A program made the translations under genes and the position numbers. Below, piece after piece: positions 24,030-37,596 of a stretch of DNA of 64,000 nucleotides. The notes under the pieces are model-generated. The model searched no databases and was not told where the DNA came from. It saw only the letters and a program-made list of their open reading frames with translations. Every line of letters begins with the position of its first letter. Within the stretch, counting starts at the first letter, position 1. Origin of the DNA: Adiantum capillus-veneris (taxonomy: Eukaryota > Streptophyta > Polypodiopsida > Polypodiales > Pteridaceae); assembly GCA_014529385.2 (NCBI GenBank), contig CM043958.1, positions 139,760,398-139,824,397 of the forward strand, in the 5' to 3' direction.

Positions 24030-24425
24030 TTCATCTATTTCCAAAATCGAATGTCCTTTTTTGCAGCGCTTTCTTCGAGCATGGTGGCAAAGGGATGAGA
24101 ACCATTTGTAAAGAATGGAGGGATGAGAGCCAATTGTAAAGAATGGAGGGGTTAATTGGCAGCCTTGTTTAATTGATCTTTTGACTTTGAAGGTTCCCAC
24201 AACTCTGCTATTGAAGAGTAGTCCTAAAGAGTTGCCTGCACCTAGAGTGTGTACTAATTGGGGCACTTATGGGGCCCAAAGCCTAAGGCCTTCATGATTT
24301 CTTTGATGTACAACTAGTAGACTCAACCACAAGCTTTGTCGACGTCGAGCTGGACAAGAATACACTCTTGCTTGGTGAAGTTTGCATTTTCAATGCCACC
24401 CATTGCCGCAAGAATATTGTCTTAA
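24030..24425 (-). pseudogene. LINE (L1-type) RT fragment
   Basis: Minus strand reads DNILAAMGGIENANFTKQEC, ILVQLDVDKA (RT motif region D-x-x-K-A), IMKALGFGP, then LGLLFNSRVVGTFKVKRSI and KQGCQLTPPFFTIGSHP. These blocks run parallel to the plus-strand LINE at 29312-30650 and are the same family. Several stops; no ORF1, endonuclease or tail visible. Confidence 0.8.
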
Positions 24426-25089
24426 GGCTATCATTTATGCATCTTTAAACATAATTTATAAACCTCATAGTAAAAAATGGATGAAGAATAATAAATTATG
24501 ATGAGGGATGCTAGCCAGTAGGCACTGAATTCATATGATGAAGTTTTTATTTTGGAATCATCCTCCTCCCCCTCCGCTCCTCCCCGCGTGCGCCAAAACA
24601 CACACACACACACACATTTGTTAGATAGTCTTTTCACTTAGAGTACTTCAAGGATTGGATTCCTCATTTGTAAGATAATTAGAAGCTCTAACAAACGTTG
24701 GGGATTTACAAGATTTATGAGTCACTTCCTTTTACTTTGTATTGAATTTTTGGCATGTATAACCATGCAGTACAACGTAAAGAAGAAAGTAGTACAATTT
24801 TTGGCCAACTAAAACCATGCCTTAGAGACAATGGTCGAAAGGCATACTTTTATATTATGCCTACATGTGGGCAGCCCAACTTTTACAATGGGGAGAGTAA
24901 TGTATAATCTATAGCATGTGGAAAGTGGGCCAATGACGTTGAATTGTGGAGGTACATTGCACAATTATGAACCATGGACTTTCGAGGCATGAGTGTACCC
25001 CAGCTGGGACCGATACATTGTCTTCTCTAGAGGTGCATTAATGCTATGTTTTCATTCGGTTTGGAGGTGTGTTATTGCTCTAGCTAGTG
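24426..25089. other. Unassigned stretch
   Basis: Contains a short (CA)n at about 24598-24616 and nothing else I can support. Confidence 0.4.
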
Positions 25090-25784
25090 CTTACCTTTCA
25101 TAGAGAGAAGATATGGAAAGCGCTTCCTCTAATCAAACACACAAATCTACTGACTAATCACTTTGCACACATTATACGATTGAAATTAACTTTTATATTA
25201 ATCACCCTATTCACAACTCTTAATCACACACATACGCAAGCAATGTAATTAAAACATCTACTTCACACTAGTATGGCCATTCGGATCCATCTCGTCAATG
25301 CTACATTGCATGCACAAACACTAATTACACATTTTGTCGAGACAGAAAGAGAAGCAAGACAAAGGCCTCACATATCATGTCCAATGTTGTGGATAGAAGA
25401 GATTAATTATAAAAGATTAATGATCTAGAAGCTACTAATACAACTTCACATGCACATAATCAATGCTTAGTGGATTAACAAAAAAGAATGAGTAATTCAT
25501 CAAGAAGAATCAAAAGTTCAAAGGCATGGAAAGCCCAAGAACCTCATAACCATCAACCCTACAAAGAGAGAAAATCACCCAAGAATGCCTTATGATATAG
25601 CATAGGAGACTTTATAGGTATGGAGTCTAAGCCTTTTTACAATAGAATTAAGTTGATCCCTTTAGCCTATAGCTTAGACAAATCGGAACTTAAACGAGCC
25701 CAAGACCTATAAAAAATAAATGGAAAGCATTATGGTACATCCCTTGCTTGTGCACAATTGATGAAATATTAGCCGTTATTAACA
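25090..25784 (-). repeat. Gypsy LTR G2 (3' LTR, partial)
   Basis: On the minus strand a purine tract GAGGGAGGGAA (complement of 25785-25795) leads into TGTTAATAACGGCTAA, matching the start TGTTAGTAGCGGCTAA of LTR G1 at 56697. A TATAAA box lies at the complement of 25611-25616, at about the same offset as in G1. Region 25091-25280 aligns in reverse complement with 57235-57425 (AATTTCAATC, TTGATTAGAGGAAG, TTCTCTCTATGA). The 3' end beyond TCTCTATGA diverges, so the low-coordinate boundary is uncertain. Confidence 0.7.
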
Positions 25785-25797
25785 TTCCCTCCCTCTT

Positions 25798-26609
25798 AAT
25801 TTAGAACACTTCATCGCGTGTAGTTGAAGGAGAGCATGATGACATGATAGAAAGTATATCCTTGGAGGAATGTATACTTAGCAAAGCATAAAGGAATTTG
25901 TAAGCATCAAAGAACAACAAAGAGAAACAGAACATGAAGTGCAATAAAAGAAAATACAAAGTGAATTTGGCTTCCAAAAAGGTGGATCCAATCATAACCA
26001 AAACCTAAACCGCATAAAGAAAAAAAAATCACCGAAAGTATTATGAAGTTTAAACCATTAAAAGTTTCAAATTTATAAATGTGACACAAAATTTATGAGT
26101 GTAACATAAGCAATCAATTATGACCCTAAGCTAATGCAAATTCACGAACTTACTAGCTTAAAAACCCATATGATTTCCTAATACAACAACCAAATCTATG
26201 CATGTCTATGGGTCACAAAGAAGCTCCAAAACTCGTAAATACACTATCAGTTAACTTTTAATGAAGCTTATGGACGATTGTTTTTTAGAAGTTCATAGAA
26301 ATAATTTAAAATCACAACACAAGGCAACCACCCCAAGGTAAGTCAAACTACGACTCTCAGCTCCTTCAACCCTCAAGGAGGTGTTCCAAAGTCTACTAGT
26401 CTACCAAGGTGACGTCTAAACCCCTATCATCCCAGGGCATCGGTTTAGGGCCTTCACCAAGCAAGCCATGGGGGTTCCTCTCTTGTGCCAAGTGCCAATA
26501 AGATGCTAACATAGATACAACATAACATAAAGATTTCATTTTCAATGTGTCTAGTAGCATTTTTGCTACTCTTTTTGAGACACATTTTTACAATTCATTT
26601 TTTCATTTG
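25798..26609. other. Unassigned, possibly 3' internal part of gypsy element G2
   Basis: Lies just inside the G2 3' LTR, so by position it should be internal gypsy DNA, but no pol similarity is visible. Confidence 0.3.
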
Positions 26610-27957
26610 TTAACACTAGGTTGGTAACCTAACAGGACATAAAAGTGTCCTTTCAGGGTTTTGAAAAAAACCTCCAAAACCATAGTAGATCCACTCATTT
26701 TGTAAAATCCTTTCATGAGGTTATAGTTCAAGGCCTACTACACATGTAAAAAATAAGAAACTTGTAGAATTTCTCATATTTTTGTCACACCAAGCCTCCA
26801 AAGTTGATGGACCAGTACTTTTTCATCAAAACAGTCATTTCTTACGTTTTGTTGCATAAAAATAAGATTAGGGATTTTTGTAGGACTTGAGATAAATTCC
26901 CTAGTTAACTTCAATGGGTTGGTGATCAGAACATATGATTGCTTCTCACTCACTATTTTTTGTTTTGCCAAAAGAAATAGGTACAAAAAAGTTGAATTTT
27001 TACCATTCTGCAAACCTATCATCAAAGTTTCTATAGCCACGTTCAATACAAATAATATATGCATGTTTTCTTAGTTCCCTATTGTCCTTTAGGTTCATAA
27101 GGATCCATGGAGCATGTCAAAATAATATTACATCTCTTACCAAGGGGAATCTTGGGGACAAAGATGAAGTGCTAAATACAGCAAACATGAAAAAACTGGG
27201 TTCAACATTATGAGTTGTAGAATCCCATAGAAACTATTCAATATCTAGCCAAATTTGATCCTTATGACTAGATATGGTTACTACCTACAAAATGCATGTA
27301 CTTGTCACAAGAAACTAACAATATTGAAAAAGCTATACTTGATATACTAGAATGTTTCGTTTTCTTCTATAATTGAAAATATCAACCATCGTTGTCTACT
27401 ATGCAAAATAGGGTATTAGGTGCCCCAAAACTCATAGAATATTAGCTTTATGTTACAATATGCGACATAGAAAATTGAAACTGCATTTGGATGTCATGAA
27501 AGCCACCAAAAAAAACCATAGAAGAGCTAAAATTGCCTAAAAAACAGGATTCGACAATTTTTGTAAATTGGTCATAACGTACAACTTTAACATTTATTTC
27601 TCCCTAGAAGCATCAGGACATGTTGAGGACTACTAAAGATAGTTCTCTAGCATTATAGACCTCACAAACATGAATTCTAGAGTGGTATAGTTGCAAAAAT
27701 TTGAAAAAAACCAAAAACAGGACCCGTTTTTTCACACAGTTTAGGTTGTGAAATGTTGTGCAAGGACAAGGTTAAAGATGGAATTGATATTCCAAAAAAA
27801 TGTCGAGTTTTTTTCAGCTCATGAGGCAACTTTCTAGATAGATAGAACCTCAAAATCCATTTTGAAGCTCTTGACATAATTCAAGGAAAATGGTCACTTA
27901 ACAGGACATAAAAGTGTCCCAGGACATAAAAGTGTCCCATTACCAACCTAGTGTTAA
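26610..27957. mobile_element. Non-autonomous terminal-inverted-repeat element, 1.35 kb
   Basis: Perfect 18-bp inverted ends: TTAACACTAGGTTGGTAA at 26610-26627 and its reverse complement at 27940-27957. If the outer TTAA is the duplicated target, the termini proper begin CACTAGG, which recalls both TTAA-targeting (piggyBac) and CACTA elements. A 3-bp CACTA-type duplication does not match (TAA against TTA), while 4-bp TTAA does. Sub-terminal motif AGGACATAAAAGTGTCC occurs once at the left end (26634-26650) and twice in tandem at the right (27903-27938). No transposase frame inside, so it would need proteins from elsewhere. Confidence 0.7.
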
Positions 27958-29311
27958 GTAATTTTTATTCTTCCATAATGAGATATGCTTATGGAAAATG
28001 CACTAAAGGAATAAAGCCTAATCATAGCCTTAAGTCATGTTAGAAATGAGTGGAATATTAAGGCAATCATTAAGAGTTTAGGATAACAAGTAATGATCTT
28101 ATATTAACCTAAGTCAAGACCAATTACCTACTATTAACACAAATTTAGCCAAATTTGCAATGTGTTTAATTTTCATAAAGTCAAGTGTTGAAACTTTATT
28201 GTATGCTTAGTTGTTGGAATGAAGAGAACCATAACTAGAAGCAAATTCACTTTATCCAAGTTTAAGGAATGAAGAGATAAACAAAAGAGTAAGGTCATGG
28301 AAGGATTTCACCTATTAGTTCTCTTTTGAGCATCCTTGGGCAAAGCATCCACTTTTGTAGTAGCCTTTTGATTCGTTTAATTTGTAAGCCAAGGTTCTTG
28401 AATCAAGCGTTAGCAAACACAAGTTCATCAAACCATTTATTGAAAACCATAAAACACACAAAACTTGTATTAAAAAAATATAAAGCTGTATTGAATACCC
28501 AAATTTACCAACAAGAAAAACTGCCAGCTTTGCTTACACACATAAAGGATTTTCTCTATGGATGAAAAATGTATGCATATACATTAGAATACGAAAGAGA
28601 GAGAATGATTCTAAAAAACAAATTTTTCAAGTTTTGAAACCTCCCATGCATGATCAACAATTGATTATTTGCTAGCTCAAATGAAATGTGCAATTTTAGA
28701 TCAAGCTATGAGCTACAAATAATGCAACTTTAAATGAAATGAAGCAGGTCTTGTTTGAAACCCAAATTTTTTATTTTAAAGCTCTCAAAATAGTTGGCTA
28801 ACACAAGCTCAAATGAAAAAAATGGATTTTTTGGACCAAGCAAAGAGCTAGGGATTATACAAATTTAATCAAATGAAATGAAATGGCTCTAAATAGCCAA
28901 ACAATGCAATTCCATGCAATGCTGACTTCACCGTTGTTCAAGTCAATCAAACTCGTCTCCACAACCTTCCAAGGACTTGATCATTAGTGTTATGCAATCA
29001 TGTTGTCGTTCAACACAAGCACTAAAGAAATCAAGATCACAAACTTAAAGCTCAATGCTATCTCGTGGTCTTTCAAAAAGCTCAGTTTTAGTGCTATGTA
29101 GTGATTTTGCATTCATATAAAGCACTAAAAATGCATCAAGCAATTACAAGCTTAGGTTTTAATGCATACTCTCCACTAAACATCTATGCAATGCCAAGAG
29201 ATCTCTCAACTAAATATCGCATGCATGCCACAAACAATTTGTCATGTACTGCAATAAAAATGCCAATCAAACTTGGATCACCTATGACATATCATAGGAT
29301 AGCATGAGGCC
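27958..29311. other. Unassigned AT-rich stretch
   Basis: No supported feature; short frames only. Confidence 0.4.
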
Positions 29312-30650
29312 TACTCCCCTGAAGTGGATGAAACTAGAGCTATTTTTCTTAGAAGTGTCCAAAAAACAGTCTCCATATCGGACTCCAACCTCTTCGAGAA
29401 GGAGTTCACCGAGGAAGAATTCTCTCTTGCGCTCCAAGCCCTAGGCAAAGAGAGATCCCTGGGTCGGACGGCATGACGGCTGAATTTTTTCAAAGAATTT
29501 TGGGAGGATCTAAAGTCCCCTATCAGAAGAATGGCCAACCAAGAATTGATCGATGGCATCTTGGACTCAAGTATTAAAAGGGGCTCCCAGCTCAAACATT
29601 GGGGGGCCATCACCATGATGTTAGTAGCCTACAAAATTGTTGCCAAAATGATTCCCCTCAGGCTTTCTCCCCTTCTAGAAAAAATTATCACCCTTCACCA
29701 GCATGGATTTATCAAGGGAAGATCAATATATGATAACATTCTAGTTGCAATGGTGGGCATAGAGTATGTCGCTTTCACTAAGCAAGAGTGTATCCTTTTC
29801 CTATTGGATTTAGACAAAGCCTATGATAGGATCACATGGTCATTTATTGAAGATGTCATGAAATCTCTAGGATTTGGGCCTTAGATTTGCAGCCTGGTGA
29901 GAATTTTTGGTGCTAGTAGTGGCCAATTGGAGCTCTTATTCAATGAGAGAATTGTGGAAGCATTTGAGGTCAAGAGATCTATCAAACAGGGGTGCCCTCT
30001 TGCCTCCATTATTCGCCATTGGATTTCATCCTCTGGTGAACTTACTTGAGGATAGTGCTGGAAAAGGGGAGATGCAAGGGCTATCTCTCTGTAATAACAA
30101 CCAACTGATAGCTAATCTTTTTGCGGATGACTCGTTTCTCTTCCTCAAAGCGTTTCCTTGAGTGATCAGAAAGGCTCTGGGATCGTGAAAACGTATACCA
30201 TAGCATGAAGCTCAAAGTGTATCATTGACAAATCAAGATTGATCCCTCGGAGAGAGACTCATTCGATACATCAATGTGATCTATGGAGATAGTGTCAAGA
30301 GGGAAGATATTTCAACACCTTGGAGCCCTGCTAAGGGTGGAGGTTAACCACAAGAAAAAAATCACTTGGGTCATGAAAGAAGATAAGAAGCAAGATGCAG
30401 AGATGGGAGTATGTGCTTCTTCCCTTCTAGAGCAGAGTGAGAATGATCAACTCAGTCATGCTCTCATATATAGCTTTCAATGGTCCACTACTAAAGCTCG
30501 CCAAATGCAATTGGAAAGAATTCCTTAAACCGGTAAAAATATAAAGAACAACATGCATGGAAAACTTACAAATTCTTGTAAGCTGCATCAACAAAGAAAT
30601 TAATCTAGGTGGTGCATTATGTGACAAACCAAACATGGAGTTTCATTATT
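29312..30650 (+). pseudogene. LINE (L1-type) reverse transcriptase relic
   Basis: Non-LTR retrotransposon RT, which primes cDNA at nicked chromosomal DNA. In order: FTEEEFSLALQALGKERSLG and DGMTAEFFKEFW; VAYKIVAKMIPLRLSPLLEK; QHGFIKGRSIYDNIL; FLLDLDKAYDRITWSFIEDV; LLFNERIVEAFEVKRSIKQG; the catalytic NLFADDSFLFL near 30115; then FQHLGALLRVEVNHKKKITW and SSLLEQSENDQLSHAL. At least three frame changes and several stops (for example 29882-29884). Endonuclease and 3' tail not seen. Confidence 0.85.
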
Positions 30651-30807
30651 CAATGAAGAAACAATGATGTGAATATAAATGTAGCTTAATCCTATGGGTC
30701 TGAGTTTACTTTTGCATGGGTGGTTTACTATAATTATAGACAATCAAAGTAGACTAGGAAGCAACAAAATGCACACACCCACAACATAAAATTCCATAAT
30801 GAATGAT

Positions 30808-30964
<157 letters not shown>

Positions 30965-31043
30965 GGCCGCAACTTGAAAGGTGAAGAGGCGGTCCGCGGG
31001 TGATGAAGAGGCAGCAAAAGAGCACACAAGTTGTTTGGAGCAG

Positions 31044-31048
<5 letters not shown>

Positions 31049-31097
<49 letters not shown>
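31049..31097 (+). repeat. (TC)n microsatellite, about 49 bp
   Basis: Perfect TC repeat 90 bp after the 30809 tract. Confidence 0.97.
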
Positions 31098-31098
<1 letters not shown>

Positions 31099-31342
31099 AG
31101 AAAGTGTGTAGGTCTAAGCCATGGCTGAAAATGTGAGAGAAGCAAGTTCGGATGTGACCAAAAGCTGAGCTCTCTAGTAGTTTGTGGTACTCAGACTCTC
31201 GAACTTGCAATGAGCATAATGTGCACAATTGATCTGACTCTTCTCCGTTGCCCCAATGCCCTGTCTCACATCAAAGGAAATGGGAGCTAAGCTAAATGGC
31301 TCCGATAGTGTGTATCACCAACAAGGGGAGAGGCTCAAGCAT

Positions 31343-32338
31343 TTAAGTGTGAGTACGGTTTCCTCTTTCATCAAAGAACATGGTTTTGTAGTTGGGGGCA
31401 ATATGGGTGGTGTAATGTATGAAGCATAACCCATCGGATTTCTCCCAAGCCGTAATACATTGGCGTCGTAGAAAATCTTCATTCACTTGGGAGTCAATTG
31501 AAGCATCATGTAGCAAGTGTAATGCATCCCATCCCCCAAATCACTTCTTTATGTCTTGCATCCATCTCGTGCTCAAGGTCTTTCTTTTATGCGTCTTTTG
31601 AACTTTTTTGCTTGCTTCCCATGCAATTGTAGGAAGTCGATGTGAGGGGTTTTGATGCATCTTTATCATGTACTCCATAACCCTTTCCATGCCCAAAACC
31701 TCAATTGGAAGAGATCCTGACTCAAGAAGTAGGAGTGTATATGGTGTTTGTGTCTTAACTTGGAGAAAGTTTGTAAGAAAACACTTTTGGACATTCTCAA
31801 ACTCTTTCCAAGTAGACATTGAGATGCTCCCTCCTCACACTTCAACTCCATAAAGAAGAACTGGTGTCACCAAAGCATCAAAAAGATACTTCTTGAGAAC
31901 CCAACACTTGATGTTTCCCGCATTGCACATGTTCTCAAATGCATAGTATGCTCTCCTTACCGCTTCTAAAGGATGCATAGCACATTCAGGCCACCTGTGA
32001 TTGGATGGAACTTCAAGGCCAAGGTACTTAAAGCTCTCAACAACTTCAAGTGTCCCATTATTGCACACAATGCATGGCTTCTCCTTATGGTTGGTTTTCA
32101 CAAGCATAACCTTTGTTTTGTATTCATTCACAATCAGCCCAGTATGCAAGTAAAAGTTCTCAAGGCCAACCATAAGCTTTTGTGCATCTTTTAAAGTGTG
32201 TGCTAGAAGCACTACATCATCTGCATACAAAAAAAGCATGATTACCGCGTTGTAAATAGTGACCTCTTCAATGCCTTCTTCTTGCATAAAGTCAAGTACC
32301 ATTTGTTCCAATTGATCGATGCATAGACCAAAGAGAAT

Positions 32339-32339
<1 letters not shown>
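31343..32339 (-). pseudogene. LINE 3' half: RT C-terminus and C-terminal domain (second LINE type)
   Basis: From the high-coordinate end on the minus strand: TPILFGLCIDQLEQMVLDFM, then the catalytic FLYADDVVLLAHTLKDAQKL, GLIVNEYKTKVMLVKT and SFKYLGLEV. These are followed by WKEFENVQKCFLTNFLQVKT, VEYMIKMHQ-like and WEASKKVQKT blocks, and HLLHDASIDSQVNEDFLRR. It ends IAPNYKTMFFDERGNRTHT with a natural-looking stop (TAA, complement of 31343-31345). A TGA interrupts after MQDIKK. The motif wording differs from the 29312 LINE. The 5' side is cut off at a (GT)n tract. Confidence 0.78.
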
Positions 32340-32720
<381 letters not shown>

Positions 32721-32947
32721 TATTACCATATACATGTGGTAGTGATGTGTGTGAACACACTAGGACCACCGGGGCATTTTTTACCGCTTTAGGAGGTTTT
32801 TTCCCCCGTGCATTGTATATACTCCCATCACTCTAGGGCTATCTATCTTTCCATTGCACACTAAGTAAAACACTCTTTGTTGTGTACCTTGAGCTTCCTT
32901 CATCTTCTCCAAGCTATGTGTGTTTTCTTGCAATCGTAATTCCAACA
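32721..32947 (+). repeat. A2 5' LTR
   Basis: 227 bp, ends AATTCCAACA; TATA-like GTATATAC present. Confidence 0.92.
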
Positions 32948-32949
32948 AT

Positions 32950-32961
32950 TGGCATCAAAGC
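32950..32961 (+). promoter_or_regulatory. A2 primer-binding site, mutated
   Basis: TGGCATCAAAGC, two changes from TGGTATCAGAGC. Confidence 0.8.
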
Positions 32962-33311
32962 AGGTTGCATCCTCCCGAGCTTAGTCTCACCAGCAGTTTA
33001 GCACACGCCTACTCATTTCCTCCAATTTTAGTGATATTTGGTAAGCATTTGTAGGTCGATAAAAGTTTTTCGAAAGTTTGTAGAGCTTAGTCTACTCAGA
33101 TTTTTGATTCGGACTCATTTCGGGCTCTGTTTCTACTACAGCCAGGTCTGCACAAGCAATTTCGTCATTTTGTGCAATTTTTTTGTTAGTGCCAAATACT
33201 GCATAACAGGTCCCATACAGTCTACTACGGGTTGTGCTATATAACACGTGCTGGTCTCACTCAGTTTCTCCTCATTTTGGGTATTTTTCACATCAGGTGC
33301 ATGCATTTTCC

Positions 33312-36300
33312 ATGGTTGACAACAACACAGATTTGTTCAAGATGTTTGCTGCTAAGGACAGATTGGATGGGGACAATTACCCTATGTGGGCTTACATGAT
33401 GCAACATGTTCTTGTGTCAAAGGGCGTCTGGAGTGTTGTGCAGGGCATTGATGTACGTCCTAGTTCTTAGGATATAGACAATGTTAAGGATGTGGCAGGT
33501 CTTGCTGCAAGGATTACTGCTATTAGAGTTGTTTTCCCTATGGCAGAACAAGATCTTTGGGATGTAAAGGATGCACAGGATCATGCATTGATTGTGTTTT
33601 CTGTGAAGCGCACCATTACTCCTCACACTCGTTCAGCAAAATGTGCAAAACAGGCTTGGGATACTCTGGCTGGTCTGTATGCAAGCCGCAATGAGGCAAA
33701 AATTGCTTTGCTGGGTAAAGAGTTGGAATCAAAGATTATGCATGAGGAATATGATATGGACACTTTCCTTTTTGGTGTCACGGATATTAATGGGCAACTT
33801 ATTTTTGCAGGTGAAGTCATTTCCGATAGTTCCCTTGTGCAGACTATTCTCAATACCTTGCCAGATTCTTACCAGACTTCTGCTAGTACTTGGAGACTTA
33901 TGACCCAAGGAAATCCTAAAGTTGTCAAGTTTGATGCATTGTAAACATTGTTGTTGCAAGAGGCACTTTCTAGAAAGAACAGGACTAGACAGCGTGCAGT
34001 TGAACAGGCTTTTATTGCTTCTCAAAGAAAGTGTGGACAGAATTCTGCAAATGCAGTTGCAGATTCAAGGGCTATTTCAGATGCAAAACTTTGACATGCA
34101 CGTTTTGGTCATCTGAATTTTTCCAGTTTGCTGCATTTGCAAAAATCAGATATGGTTGCTTCTTTGCGGCCTCTTGAAGCACCTGTCAAACATGTTTGTG
34201 AAGGCTATATTTTGGGTAAAATACAGCGTTCTAAGTTTCCAAAGGATGGTTCAGTTAGGGCCACATGCAGGTTGCAGCTTGTGTATAGTGATGTTTGTGG
34301 GCCCATGCAAACTGTGTTCTTGGGAAATTACCTATAATTCATGACTTTCATTGATGATTACTCTAGGCATGCATGGGTATTTCCACTTAAAGCGAAGTCC
34401 GATGTTTTTATGTGCTTCAAACAATTTCTGGCTATGGTTAAAAATGTCTCAAAATGTACTATGGGTACCCTCCGTTTCGATCGAGAGGGGAGTATATGTC
34501 TCATGAATTTAATGCATTTCTGGATAATGGTGGGATAAAACACCAATGTGTAGTTCCTTGTACTCCTCAACAAAATGGTATTTCTGAGAGAAAAAACAGG
34601 TCACTTACAAAAATGGTACGTGATGTATGGTCAAAAGTCGACCTTTTCCGCATTCGTTTTGGCTTGAGACCATCATGTGTGCCACTTATGTACTAAACAC
34701 GTGACCTATGAAATCTTTGTAGTCTATGACTCCATATGAAGCATGGCATGATAGAAAGCCTTCTATTGAGCACATGTGTGTTTTTGGTTGTTTGGCATAT
34801 GCTTTGGTGCCACAAACATAGCGCAAAAAATTGGATGATAAGGCTGTCAAATGTATTTTTGTTGATAATAGTGCTAAAAGCAAAGGTTACAGGTTGTATC
34901 ATCCGCAAACAAAGCGTATTCTGGATTCATGGGTACTGTTTGTGGAAGATTCTATTCAGCCCTTGCTGTCATGTACTAGAGGTAGTAATGTAAGCTCAAA
35001 GGACATTAATGACACTTTGTTGCCTCTTTTCAATGGTGGAAGTTTGAACAAAAATTCCAATGAGGCAAATGTACAGCCTATTAGGGTTTTTGAAAATGTT
35101 ACAGATCAGCCTATTACTGATACAGATGTACATGAAGTACTTGATGAGGAAAGGGCTGAAAATGAGAAGGCTAGAGGTATGCCAAAATGGCTAGGCCATA
35201 CATTGCGTGACAATAAATTGGATTCATTTTTGTCTAGTCATACTCGTTCAAGCTCTTGCCATGCATCTTATGCATCAGATTGATATGCTTTTGCTGTGTC
35301 TAGCTTACACGAGGTTGAGGAACCTCTATCTTTTGATGAAGCACAAAATTCAAAAAATTGGATCGCTACCATGCAATCATATATGATGCACCTATAGAAA
35401 ATGACACATGGACTTTATGTGATTTGCCTCCTCGCATAATGGTCATTGGTACAAAGTGGGTTCACAAGTTGAAATGCAAGCTGGATGGTGAGATCGATCG
35501 CCATAAGGCTCTCAACTTGTTGCAAAGGGTTATGCACGACAAAAAACATAGATTATGAATAGACTTTTGCTCCCACTTGTCGTATTGACTACCGTGTGTT
35601 TTCTATGTGCATCGGCAACTCATTTTGGTGACATTGTTACTGCTTTCTTGAATGGTGACATATTTGAGGAAGTTTATGTAACGCAGCCTCACGATTTTGT
35701 CAAGAAAGGACAAGAGGATAAAGTGTGCAGATATAAGAAGGCTTTGTATGGGTTGACGAAATATCCTCGTTCTTGGTGTGAGAAAGCCCACACTCATTTG
35801 GTCAAACAAGGCTTTTGTAATAGTCCAACAGAAAGCACATTGTATGCAAAGTGTGAGAATGATGTACTTCTCATTGTGGTTCTTTATGTAGATGATTTAC
35901 TGATCACTGGACCAGATGAGAGACATATTACTCAATTTAAAGATGATTTTAATGCTACTTTCAAGATGAAAGATTTGGGGCTGTTGCATCATTACTTGGG
36001 TATACATAGAGGCATTGCTATGTAAGTTTGAACTTGAGGATTGCAAACATATTACCACTCCCATGGAAACAGGTTTGAAGTTGAGTCTACATGATGCTGG
36101 TGATCCTGCTGATGTCACTCTTTACCAAACTGTTGTTGGATGCCTCATTTATGTATGCAACATGAGGCCGGATATAAGTTTGTAGTTTCACAGGTCATCA
36201 AATTTATGCACAGCCCAAGGTCTAAGCATTGGCAGGCTCTCAAGAGGATTTTCCGCTACCTTAGTGGCACTTTACATCTTTGTTTGTTTTATCCCAAGGG

Positions 36301-36763
36301 GGGATCATTGCCGTCAGACTTACATGCTTTTTCGGACTCACATTGGGTTGGTTGTTTTGACATGCGAGTGTCCACAAGGGGTTTTTTTTTCATGCTTGGC
36401 AGTTCATGTATATCATGGTTGAGCAAGAAGTAACCTACTGTGGCCACTTTGAGTTGTGAGGCTAAGTATAAGGCAGTCTTCACAGCTACGGTTGAGTGTG
36501 TATGGCTCAGACGCCTTATGGCTGATTTGGGTGTTGGATAGGACACTGCCAACACTATCTACAGGAACCCGCTTTTCCATGCGAGAACAAATCACATTGA
36601 GGTGCATTACCACTATGTCAGGGAGAGGCTCTCAGTAGGAGAGATCAGCTTGGCTTATGTGCCAACATAGGACAACCTTGTAGATCTTTTCACAAAGGCA
36701 TTGTCTCATGAGAAGTTTGAAGCTTTCCGCAAAGCTTTTGGCTTACTCCCCTTTGTGGATTGA
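33312..36763 (+). pseudogene. A2 gag-pol relic with gag-protease deletion
   Basis: Gag begins MVDNNTDLFKMFAAKDRLDG; stops follow VRPSS and VKFDAL. About 0.74 kb present in A1 is missing at about 34030: gag AFIASQRK runs straight into CGQN of the pre-integrase region, so the zinc knuckle and protease are gone. Integrase follows (LRFD keeps the catalytic Asp that A1 lost), then RT with LYVDDLLITGPDERH near 35885 and a small deletion after HHYLGI near 36003. RNase H is frameshifted and ends ALSHEKFEAFRKAFGLLPFVD, stop 36761-36763. Multiple stops throughout. Confidence 0.9.
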
Positions 36764-36839
36764 TCATATCCTCAGGGCATGGCACTTCCCTTTTGGTCAT
36801 GTGCCAGCTCTCGTTCACCGCATCTCTCTAGGGGGGATT

Positions 36840-36965
36840 TGTTACCATATACATGTGGTAGTGATGTGTGTGAACACACTAGGACCGTCGCGGAATTTTT
36901 TCTCTCTTTAGGATGTTTTCTCCCCCATGCATTGTATATATGCTCATCACTCTAGGGCTATCTAT
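36840..36965 (+). repeat. A2 3' LTR, truncated
   Basis: First 126 bp of the LTR, breaking after CTATCTAT; unrelated sequence (TGAGGTGGTCCGGGG) follows. The missing last 100 bp are not found downstream in the same orientation. Confidence 0.85.
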
Positions 36966-37596
36966 TGAGGTGGTCCGGGGTGGGCAACAAGAGAGGCAAC
37001 CTCTAAACACCCCTCAAGGCTCTCGTGCTGCTCCATTGGAGTTGGGGCAGCTACAAACACAACACAACAACAAACCCACAGCCAAAACCCAACAAGATAG
37101 GGGCACCACCTAGTTATGGGATGCGAATTAGGATGCAAGGGAGATTTTGTTACAACCAAGAAGATGCACCACAAACATGCACAAGCAATCCCACACCAAG
37201 ACACACACCAAATGGAACATAGAGAGCTAGAGCAAAGGGAGAAGAGAGAGAGGAATGAAACTTGCGTAATACCTTGTTTATGACTTGCAAATGGAGATGG
37301 TTCGTTATGATGCTATCATAGAGCTTCTATAAAACTACTCAATGCTTAGTGAATGCTAAACATTGCCAACACACACACATTGTCTTAGGGTGTGGGAGAT
37401 CTCTCACCACAATACCCCCTTACAATGGACAAAAAATTCGCAATGAAAACACAATAAAACAAGATAAAAAATTAGGATTATGATTTTTTTTTAATATCAA
37501 AACATTGCAGGCCTTCTTTGTGTACTTGACTCATGGATGCAAGCTTAAGGGAGAGCATTATTGATGGTAGATAAGGTGAAAGTAGAGTTTTAAGAA

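Larger units (their letters stand above)
32721..36965 (+). mobile_element. Ty1/copia element A2, 3'-truncated
   Basis: Same family as A1, plus orientation. 5' LTR 32721-32947 (first bases TATTACC where the family has TGTTACC), PBS 32950-32961, pol relic 33312-36763, purine tract GGGGGGATT, 3' LTR from 36840 cut after 126 bp. Because the 3' LTR is cut, no target duplication can be read. Confidence 0.92.
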
